Shown in pieces: positions 56,917 to 64,000 of a DNA stretch of 64,000 nucleotides. Within the stretch, counting starts at the first letter, position 1. Each line of letters begins with the position of its first letter. The notes beneath the pieces were generated by a model. That model was given only the letters and a program-made list of their open reading frames with translations. It was not told where the DNA came from and made no database searches. The stretch spans positions 19,317-83,316 of the forward strand of contig JADDMT010000119.1 in assembly GCA_021401465.1 (NCBI GenBank), read 5' to 3'. The position numbers and the translations under genes are program-made. The DNA is from Teratosphaeria epicoccoides. Its lineage: Eukaryota > Ascomycota > Dothideomycetes > Mycosphaerellales > Teratosphaeriaceae.

Positions 56917-57359
56917 GACGGGCTAGACAGTGCGACGTGTCGTGAAGGCGGCTATGTATGTAGTGTAATGCTTTGACGCGAATCAAGGCTCGCATCACCT
57001 CAACGACAGTTCTCCGGGTTGACGTGAAGAGAAGAGACTTGGATTCGAGCTTGAATCTTTTCCACGCCCACAGGATTTCGCACCAAGCTTGTTTGATAGG
57101 TAGAGAATCACGGGAAAATGTTCTTCAGCAAAAACGTCAGCGAGAAGCTATGTGAAGTGCATGGGATCTGATCAACACTAGTTTGAATGTTGTAGACAGC
57201 GCAGTGCTTTACGAGCGATGGCCGGCGGACAGCACTTCGTGATCAATTGACTACCAACATCGCCGTACTATATGATTGATCTTGGTACAAGATCAAAGAC
57301 ATTGCTATGACCACTCAGACTTGCCTGCGCTCCAAAGCAGCAGGAGAAGTACCCTGACC
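56917..57359. other. Intergenic between BTB gene start and next gene stop
   Basis: This is the BTB upstream region and the 3' flank of the neighbouring minus-strand gene. No gene is seen. Confidence 0.5.
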
Positions 57360-58376
57360 TCATTGCGCCACAGTCTCCAGAGCCTCCCGAGCGTCCTTCT
57401 GGAACGGCAGCTGCGCGACCATCTCCCTCCGCGAGCCGCTCTCAGTGAGACGGCTTACGCCCAAGATGCCTAAGTCTTCTGCCGGAAGCAGCGCTCTCAA
57501 TTGCATCAAGATGTCTGGATGCCCAGCCACAGCCGTCGCAATAAAGTTCCAGACCTCGTCGCTCGGCTGGCCTCCACTTGCAACCGTGCCAACAGACCTG
57601 AACTCGTTCTCGTCATCGCCAATACCATGATCCTCGCCCTCATCACCATTGTTGATGTTGCCGACGTCGCATGAACGAAGGAACTCCAAGATCCGAGTTC
57701 CGCCCTGGGTGAGGCGAGGACCCACAGTGCTCGACGTGGGAGCTGCATGCAGGATCTGACCAGCAAGCGTCTCAGCGATATTGCCGAATGCATTCTCTTT
57801 ATGCTCGGATGTACTGGCGGCTTGCATGCGGCGCAAGGCGGCAAGAACCTCTCGGTACAATTTGGTCCGCCGCATCTGCTCAGTATTTTCCATATCGCTG
57901 ACAGCACCTGGCTCGTCAAGCGTACTCCTGATGACAGACACAGGCGCATTGTCGGTCTGCGTATCCAAGATCGGGTTCGAGAGATAGATTGGTGAGTATC
58001 CAACGTGCTTCGATTCGCAGGTACACCAGCTCTCGCAGCTGCACAAAGTCGGCGCATACTCATCGCCATCCTCAAGATCTGGGGAGTCGAGCAGGTCTCG
58101 AAACGCCTCCGGCGTCGCACTAAGCTCTGACAGCTCGGAATCACTGTCGTCGTACGCAAACATGCTGACGCTGCGGTGTCCGTTCCCGTAGATCGAGCCA
58201 TGGCGGCGGCCCGAGAATGATGGATTGCTCGCCTCCGAAGATGGAGAGCAAGAACTGCTCAGCAATCGTGGGCCGGGTGAAAGAGTTGCGTCTGGCTCAG
58301 AGGGATCTGACGCAGGATGACCTTGTACCGGAGTCTGATTCGGCTCATTATTGTGCGTTGGGAAGTTGCACGCCAT
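57360..58376 (-). CDS. Hypothetical acidic protein, unrecognised
   Basis: A single exon of 338 residues from the ATG at 58376 (upstream in-frame starts are non-ATG). The first 90 residues are Pro/Ser-rich; an acidic DDSDSELSELSATPEAF stretch follows, then a short Cys-rich patch CSCESWCTCESK. A helical middle part reads RRTKLYREVLAALRRMQA, and the C-terminal third reads SDEVWNFIATAVAGHPDILM. Codon use matches its neighbours and the opposite frames are shorter, so I regard it as a real gene. No domain is recognised. Confidence 0.65.
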   Translation of the reverse strand: MACNFPTHNNEPNQTPVQGHPASDPSEPDATLSPGPRLLSSSCSPSSEASNPSFSGRRHGSIYGNGHRSVSMFAYDDSDSELSELSATPEAFRDLLDSPDLEDGDEYAPTLCSCESWCTCESKHVGYSPIYLSNPILDTQTDNAPVSVIRSTLDEPGAVSDMENTEQMRRTKLYREVLAALRRMQAASTSEHKENAFGNIAETLAGQILHAAPTSSTVGPRLTQGGTRILEFLRSCDVGNINNGDEGEDHGIGDDENEFRSVGTVASGGQPSDEVWNFIATAVAGHPDILMQLRALLPAEDLGILGVSRLTESGSRREMVAQLPFQKDAREALETVAQ

Positions 58377-58756
58377 GTCTTCAGTCTGACACCTGGAAGT
58401 GATGGTCCGGTAGCAGCACTTCCTATGGACCGATGGCGGACTGGATCTAGACAATTGTAGGTCTTAGAGTAGGGCAGTGGAAGCGGGAGGTCTTCTGAAT
58501 GAAATCGCCAAGCGATATTGAATTCGGTCAGTCTGTAATGTGTCGAACAGCGAGTAGATCCGAAAGCTCTTGGGAAAGCTGCCGTTTTCTGACTGACGAA
58601 AGTGAAGTGAGCCCGTCGGTTTCACAGCGCCAAACGCCGGCCTTCACATGCCTCATCCGCCGGCCCGCCCCGATTGTGCATTTCCATAGACTGCTGTGCT
58701 ATGATCACCTCGAACGACTACCGCTCTTCCAGTGCTTTCACGTTGCCCGGTTGGCC
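58377..58756. other. Short intergenic region
   Basis: This is the upstream region of the acidic-protein gene and the 3' flank of YAE1. No gene is seen. Confidence 0.5.
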
Positions 58757-59446
58757 TCATGAGCTGATCTCCCAACTCAGCTCCAGATCGAAGTTCCCTG
58801 CGAGCTCTTTGACCGCTGTTGACCATTTGGCGACAAGTGGGTGGGCATCTGCAATCTTCTCGAATGTTGTATCATCGGCTCTGTCCTGAGAATCTGGGAC
58901 ATGATACTGCCAGATACCATCCTCGCCGAAATAATCTCTGCCAAATAGCCTTTCCAATTTCAACTCTTCTTCGGCTTCTTCGAGCATGTGGCGCACATCT
59001 ACTCCGCCGATAGCACACTGCTTCTTGGTGGAGCCAACACTCTCTACGGAAGGCAAAGCACGCCAGATGCCATCGAGCGCGCCTAAACACCGGCCAGCCT
59101 TGAGACCGATCTCAGCACCCAAATGGTATCCTTCATCAAAGCCTTCTTGCATATGCTTCTCCTTGCCTACCGCAATACCTTCACGATACCCGTTCGTTAC
59201 ATGCGTGCTTCTCAAGCGATTGATATCAGATGGGCCCTGATCATCTGGCCGGGTGGAGGCACCCTCATCTTCACCCTCGTCGCCGCTCAGCACTGGAGAG
59301 TTGGGCGCTGATCCAAAGACGTCGTCCAATGGGTCTTCGTACGTCTCAGCTCTGCTGTCGTGCCCTTGATCCTGCTGGCCCAGGGCGCCGTTCATAGAGA
59401 TAGCGTCGTCCGCATCCCAATGAGGACGCGGAACGTCGCGCAACAT
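58757..59446 (-). CDS. YAE1: Yae1-family protein (Fe-S cluster delivery adaptor)
   Basis: Yae1 with Lto1 recruits the ABC protein Rli1 to the cytosolic iron-sulfur assembly targeting complex. A single exon encodes 229 residues. The N-terminus is acidic and disordered. Residues about 82-126 carry the deca-GX3 repeat of the family: THVTNGYREGIAVGKEKHMQ then EGFDEGYHLGAEIGLKAGRC, with Gly at every fourth position. The C-terminal part is helical and unconserved-looking, without the C-terminal Trp motif of Lto1. Confidence 0.9.
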   Translation of the reverse strand: MLRDVPRPHWDADDAISMNGALGQQDQGHDSRAETYEDPLDDVFGSAPNSPVLSGDEGEDEGASTRPDDQGPSDINRLRSTHVTNGYREGIAVGKEKHMQEGFDEGYHLGAEIGLKAGRCLGALDGIWRALPSVESVGSTKKQCAIGGVDVRHMLEEAEEELKLERLFGRDYFGEDGIWQYHVPDSQDRADDTTFEKIADAHPLVAKWSTAVKELAGNFDLELSWEISS

Positions 59447-60265
59447 GCTATCATGACCCAGCTGAACATTCTGTTGCCTGCAGAGCTGAGCGCGCGCGAA
59501 GCTCCACCCCGATGCGATGTCGGTGTCATATAACCAGGAGACAGTGTTGACAGTTCAAGGCGCGGGATTTCGGCAAAACGGCTTCTGTGCGAGCTCTCTC
59601 CAGGATCTTCCTTTAGACCCTGCAACCGTCTCGAACTCACATCTCAGCCAACACATCACGCGAACATCGTACAGACGCCAGCCATGAGACGCGACGGCCG
59701 TGTCTGCCATCAACACATCAGCGCATCGCTTTCGTTGAACCATCGTGACACTATCCGGACCCAAATCCCGACTATGGCAGCCGTATTTCTACGCCGGCTT
59801 GCCCAACGGTTCGGTATCCACAGCATTTCTTTCAGCCTCAAAATACCATCGCCGACACAGCTCCGATTGCAAGATTTTTCGGTAGACTGAGTCGGGTAGT
59901 GCCTGAGGGCCTGACGTGGCACAGAAGCGATCCATACTCCCGCCACGCGACGAGAAGGTGGAAGTTTTCAATTAGGTCAAGAACGATTTGTTTCCTGTTT
60001 TCTCTCTTTTGCCTGACTGCCTACTGATGGAGAATGACTATTGACGTTTCGCAACCGCGCGAACAGCAGGAACAGCACTGAGCCAGTCATTTCCGACCTT
60101 ATCATCAACCCGTCAGTCCAGTCAAGACTGCCCTACTGATACGCCTGGCCGTGGTGTCAACCTTTGACATAGCACTCACCAAAGAACGGACTCGGCCAGG
60201 TCAGTCAAAGCGGCTTGAGACTGTTGGGCTGACTGCATTGAGCGTCTCGAGTGTCTCAAGGTGCA
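59447..60265. other. Intergenic; weak minus-strand coding signal
   Basis: A minus frame from ATG at about 59935 reads MDRFCATSGPQALPDSVYRK and stays protein-like to a possible GTAGAA donor near 59790. I cannot find a convincing downstream exon. The rest shows nothing. Confidence 0.25.
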
Positions 60266-61690
60266 ATGGGCACACACGATAAAAGCGAGCGGCAAATGTC
60301 GCTAGAGAGCCATGAGGATCATCTTGATGCTGAGAAGGATACGCCACTTGCATCTAACGAGCCTTCATTCTACGATTTCGAAGCCCAGAGAGTACCATCG
60401 GAAGCGCGCCGCCTACCTACAAACGCTTCGGATGATGTCCAAGGGGCGCCACTCGAAATATCGCCATCCCACTTATCAGTCCCAGCACAACCAGGCATAC
60501 CGAATGGAGGCTTAATGGCTTGGCTACAGGTGGCGTGCGGCTTCTTCATGTTCTTCAACTCTTGGGGTCTGATCAATGCATTTGGCGTCTGGCAGTCGTA
60601 CTACAGCACTACACTCATCCCAGATCAAAGCAACTCCAACATTTCTTGGATTGGAAGTGTGCAGGCGTTTCTCCTGTGCTGCTGCACCATCTTCGCAGGA
60701 CCAATGTACGATCGTGGAAATGCGCGCCACATAATATGGATTGGAAGTTTCATGGTCGTTTTCGGGCTCATGATGGTTAGTCTCTGCGACAAGTACTGGC
60801 AACTCATGTTCGCTCAAGGAATCTGCATGGGTGTCGGAAGTGGTGGTCTGTTCATCACGAGCGTTGCTATCATCCCGTCTTATTTTTCGACCCGACGGGC
60901 CTTCGCTATGGGCATCACCGCATCGGGATCCAGCATAGGCGGAGTCATCTATCCAATTGTATTCGAAAGGATACGACCACAAGTAGGCTTCGGCTGGGCC
61001 ACCAGGATCATTGGTTTCATCGCGCTTGCAACGCTAATACTGCCATGCGTATGCATCAAGATGCGCGCAATCCCCCCTCCCAGAAAGAAGATCATTGATT
61101 TCTCTGGCTTCCGTGAGCTGCCTTTCTGCCTCTTCAGCGCAGCAGCTTTCATAGGTTTCATTGGTCTCTACATCCCATTCTTCTACATCTCGGAATTCGG
61201 CTTGGAAAGGGACAAGCTGGGCCAGACGCCATCATTCTACATGATTCCCATTTTGTCTGCAGGGAGCACAGCAGGCCGCATCCTACCTGGTGCCGTGGCA
61301 GACAGAATTGGACCGATCAATGTGCTCGGCGTCTGCACGGTGATCGCAGGTATGCTTGGCTTCATGTGGAACGCTGTGGACAACTTGGGAGGCCTGGTTG
61401 TGTGGGCATTGCTCTATGGCGCCTTCAGCGGCGCATTCGTGAGCCTGCAGCCATCGACTGTGGTAAGCATCACGGACGATATGGGCATCGTAGGCGGTCG
61501 CCTAGGCATGAATACGTTCTGTGCTGCTCTTGGCATACTTATCGGCAACCCGATTGCGGGCGTAATCGTGGGTCAAAGGTCTTGGGTCGGGTTGCAGTGC
61601 TTCTGTGGTGGGACATTGCTGCTAGGGGCTGTGCTCATTGCTGCCACAAGATGGTCAAGAGTTGGCTTACGCCTGAAAGCCATGGCTTAG
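60266..61690 (+). CDS. MFS transporter, monocarboxylate-porter type
   Basis: This is a plasma-membrane transporter of the major facilitator superfamily. A single exon encodes 474 residues; the ATG at 60266 follows non-ATG in-frame starts. A hydrophilic N-terminus of about 85 residues is followed by 12 predicted helices. Typical fungal MCT-group text includes GGLMAWLQVACGFFMFFNSW, GLINAFGVWQSYY, FAQGICMGVGSGGLFITSVA and SGSSIGGVIYPIVFER. The second half holds GRILPGAVADRIGPINVLG. The substrate could be a monocarboxylate, riboflavin or a secondary metabolite. It is the last gene before the right transposon block. Confidence 0.92.
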   Translation: MGTHDKSERQMSLESHEDHLDAEKDTPLASNEPSFYDFEAQRVPSEARRLPTNASDDVQGAPLEISPSHLSVPAQPGIPNGGLMAWLQVACGFFMFFNSWGLINAFGVWQSYYSTTLIPDQSNSNISWIGSVQAFLLCCCTIFAGPMYDRGNARHIIWIGSFMVVFGLMMVSLCDKYWQLMFAQGICMGVGSGGLFITSVAIIPSYFSTRRAFAMGITASGSSIGGVIYPIVFERIRPQVGFGWATRIIGFIALATLILPCVCIKMRAIPPPRKKIIDFSGFRELPFCLFSAAAFIGFIGLYIPFFYISEFGLERDKLGQTPSFYMIPILSAGSTAGRILPGAVADRIGPINVLGVCTVIAGMLGFMWNAVDNLGGLVVWALLYGAFSGAFVSLQPSTVVSITDDMGIVGGRLGMNTFCAALGILIGNPIAGVIVGQRSWVGLQCFCGGTLLLGAVLIAATRWSRVGLRLKAMA

Positions 61691-62263
61691 AGTGGGCGAC
61701 TGGTGCATCTGAGCGGCTGTTGTCATCGTTTTGCGTGTGGTCCCCAAAGAAATCGACAGTATAGGGAGGAGCTTCCTTTCAGATACAAATTGGCCATTGC
61801 CCTTCGAGGGATTACATGTTGTTTTCGATCATTGTCCCTACCTCTCTCGCCAGTGCATCTATACAGCCAGATTCTTGTCGAGCGTGACAAATTTCACATC
61901 GACAGAAAACGTGAGGTGTTACGAAGTGAAAACGAAGGGAACCTACAGATGCATACCTGGGTTGCTGAAATATTCAAGGTCGATGAGCATCACGTCATCT
62001 CACGTAGTAGGTACACGCAATTCTTTTCGCGAAGACAACGATGACGGCGGTCCAAATGTGCCAATTCCACATGCATGTGTTTCTTGATATCACGTGTTTG
62101 CTTGAATTGAGCTAGTTATTTGCCAAATGCCACTTCACTAGCGATTGTTATTGTGATTCAATGCTATTGTCAGCTCAGTTATAAGTGATTCCTCCTCGCC
62201 GCCATCAACTTACCATGTTACACCCTTAGATTACTATAATATCGCTCCTAACAAGGTACTAAA
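61691..62263. other. Boundary region between gene island and right repeat block
   Basis: This holds the 3' flank of the MFS gene, the right copy of the 31-bp inverted repeat at 62043-62073, and then AT-rich sequence leading into the repeat. The frames at 61703-62087 have no motif. Confidence 0.4.
62043..62073 (+). repeat. Right copy of 31-bp inverted repeat flanking the gene island
   Basis: This is identical to the reverse complement of 7070-7100. Read outward (rightward) it begins GACGGCGGTCCAAATGTG. The repeat block starts about 190 bp beyond it. Confidence 0.85.
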
Positions 62264-63162
62264 ATGGCTGAAGAATCTACTACTAGCTCACCTGAACCTA
62301 AGCTGCTACCTCTAGCGCTAGTGTAAGTTGTTTCCGCGCTTACAGCATACTCACAGAGGTAGTCGCTAACTTGTAGTAGTAGTTTACGCTGTCTAGAGAC
62401 TAAGAATACCGCTAATTAGTAGTATAAGTCTGAAGAGAGCTAGTAGTACGATTACAACACTAGCCTCAAGGAGAAAGATGCCCTCCTACGCAAGTACAAC
62501 ATGGCCAGCTATATCATAGAGACTAATAAAGGCAAGCTAGCTATCAATCTATACAACAAATACACTAAGCGCGGTTATAAGTGTAGGGTCTAGTCCTAGC
62601 GTGATAATACGGCTTGCGCATTCTGTAAGCGCAACAATCACGTTAGATGTCGCGCTAATCGCTAGCATAAGCTGTTAATCAAGGAGAAAATAGGGGCAGT
62701 TAAGTTAAGGCTTACTACAATTAAACTGCGACTAGACGCATTCGATATGCGCATCGACGCGCGGCTTAGCAATATGGAGGGTATCCTTAGCAGTGCTAGA
62801 GACATTAATGATGTTAATGATAATAGTAACATGCGGTCTATTATAGCAAGGTTTAGTGTAGTTAAGGGGCGGTTAGCTATGCTAGTAGAGCACGTTGCTA
62901 GTCTTGTAGACTATAGCAATAGTCAGTTTGCCACAATGCGTGTAGAGCTTAATGCTATCATAGAGTAGATAGTTGACGTTAGTCGCACTGTTATAGACAG
63001 TGTGATCTATATTAAGGCGCTCTAGGGGGCTGTATTTACAGGTACTACGCTACTGCACTATACTAATGAAGAGCGCTATGAGCGCTCTAGAGGTAGCGTG
63101 TAGTAGCAGTAGCAGTAGTAGTAGTAGAATGGCGAAGGAGCTCGGGGGTTTAGCGTTGTTTA
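62264..63162 (+). pseudogene. Repeat-encoded protein with TAG/TAA interruptions, zinc-binding-like motif
   Basis: From the ATG at 62264 one frame reads MAEESTTSSPEPKLLPLALV and continues about 300 codons. Before a final TAG/CAG run, the only stops are one TAA and ten TAG, with no TGA. Protein-like text persists throughout, including LKEKDALLRKYNMASYIIET, then a Cys/His cluster GYKCRV...ACAFCKRNNHVRCR and helical text up to EERYERSRGSV. The end is a TAG/CAG run at 63100-63127. The protein is probably a transposon-associated gag-like or DNA-binding protein; the family is not recognised. Confidence 0.6.
63100..63127. repeat. TAG/CAG trinucleotide run
   Basis: Alternating TAG and CAG triplets in frame with the preceding repeat protein, apparently a former poly-Gln tract. 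Confidence 0.8.
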
Positions 63163-63354
63163 AACAGCGCTATCAAGTTAACTATGTCGACGCCTACTGC
63201 GACTTGGCTGTAAGTAGCATAATTCGATTTTTTATTCAACTCTTTTTTCAGTGACTATCGAGACATGTTAAATATCTTTTCAGCGATTTTGCTATCGAAT
63301 ATACTATGACTACGCAATACACTAACGCTAGACTAATAATAAACCTTTTCATTA

Positions 63355-63792
63355 CTACGTGCTATTATAGGCATCCTTATAATTCACCTTCTTGCGCTGT
63401 CGTAGCTCATGTATCAACTCTGCAAGCTACAGTAGTAGCGGCTTGTCTGCCTTCTTCCTCTTACCCCCTTGCTTCTTAGTCTTTGCAGCTAGTAGCGGCG
63501 TTGTTAGTAGCGGCGTCTTTACTGCAGGGGGCTTCGTAGCTAGCGGCAGCGTCTCTAGCTGCGGAGTCTTCAGTGTTAGTGACGCTGTCATGGCTGTAGG
63601 AGCCAGATAAGGTCCTAGAGTTATACTAGTAGTAGCAGTAGTAGTAGAAGAACCATGAGTAGCCCTAGGAGCTAGCGACTAGCGCTCTTGTTTGATTATC
63701 GGCTCTAACTTAGACGCCTTTGTCTCCTGCTAATACGGTTGATACTAGGGGGTCGTTAGAACTGCATGGGTTCTAATGCCCGCCCTTAGCAT
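63355..63792 (-). pseudogene. Second repeat-encoded frame, TAG-interrupted, convergent to the first
   Basis: From the ATG at 63792 the minus frame reads MLRAGIRTHAVLTTP. It then continues through four in-frame TAG codons to a TAG-TAA-TGA end at 63357-63349. The text is Pro/Thr/Leu-rich (LKTPQLETLPLATKPPAVKT), then basic (KKQGGKRKKADKPL), ending LAELIHELRQRKKV. It looks like a disordered, nucleic-acid-binding tail. No family is recognised. It converges on the plus-strand frame at 62264-63162. Confidence 0.5.
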
Positions 63793-64000
63793 GCAGTGAC
63801 CCTGCCACATATGGCAAGGGGGTCCTTCGTACATATGTTAGCTCGTATGTCGTCTAAGAGGGATTAGTTGTTAACGTAGGACGCCCCTACGTCGCTAACC
63901 CTACGGTACCCCTATAGGGTTAGGCTTAGACATGCTTTCCCTAATTAAGGAGCGTCAGGGGTTATAAGTACCCTTAGCGCTACCTCTGCGATAAGCAGAA
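63793..64000. other. Non-coding end of the right repeat block
   Basis: CTA/TAG-rich sequence without a gene, possibly part of a repeat terminus. The element continues beyond the window. Confidence 0.35.

Noticed and set aside
1..64000. CRISPR arrays or prokaryotic operon structure
   Set aside because: No direct-repeat/spacer arrays; genes have spliceosomal introns and separate promoters.

Overview
This is nuclear DNA of a filamentous ascomycete. The genes are eukaryotic, with short introns (about 47-100 nt) that carry GTRNGT donors, CTAAC or CTGAC branch points and YAG acceptors. The gene content is typical of Pezizomycotina: Atg29, RAVE subunit 2/Rogdi, a UstYa/DUF3328 oxidase, a fused siroheme synthase and a SUR7-type membrane protein. 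The style of gene-rich island between RIP-like mutated transposons suggests a dothideomycete. That is inference; the species is not identified.

Layout. Positions 1-6286 are a Ty3/gypsy chromovirus on the minus strand, disabled by many in-frame stops that are mostly TAG where Gln is expected. Positions 7276-61690 are a gene island of about 54 kb. Positions 62264-64000 are a second decayed repeat with two convergent TAG-riddled reading frames. A 31-bp perfect inverted repeat sits just inside each transposon block (7070-7100 and 62043-62073).

Housekeeping genes in order: centractin ARP1; aspartate-semialdehyde dehydrogenase HOM2 divergent from a CECR5-type HAD hydrolase; an OPT transporter with a probable frameshift; an SDR; a CCCH zinc-finger protein; SEC2; ATG29; the divergent ribosomal pair eL21/uS4; phosphoserine phosphatase SER2 divergent from a CPD photolyase; a ubiquitin-like-domain protein; a SUR7-family protein divergent from RAV2/Rogdi; a MET8-MET1-type siroheme enzyme; a large coiled-coil/RS-rich protein; an ABC1 kinase-like MCP2; a BTB protein; an unknown acidic protein; YAE1; and an MFS monocarboxylate-type transporter.

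Accessory content: several small secreted-protein genes appear only after splicing by hand. These are a 97-residue protein with 10 mature cysteines (19788-20217), a tandemly duplicated cysteine module (28266-28874), and a possible short one at 9718. A 118-residue secreted peptide has seven tyrosines spaced every third residue (34524-34996) and lies about 1.1 kb from a UstYa-family oxidase gene (36110-37151). Together these two resemble a minimal, undescribed tyrosine-modified RiPP (dikaritin-like) locus. This is the most interesting candidate in the window.

Several genes show local damage or oddities: a GT-TG intron in ARP1, a one-base frameshift in the OPT gene, a frame break after a signal peptide at 28.3 kb, and an amber codon in an otherwise open frame at 42.0 kb.
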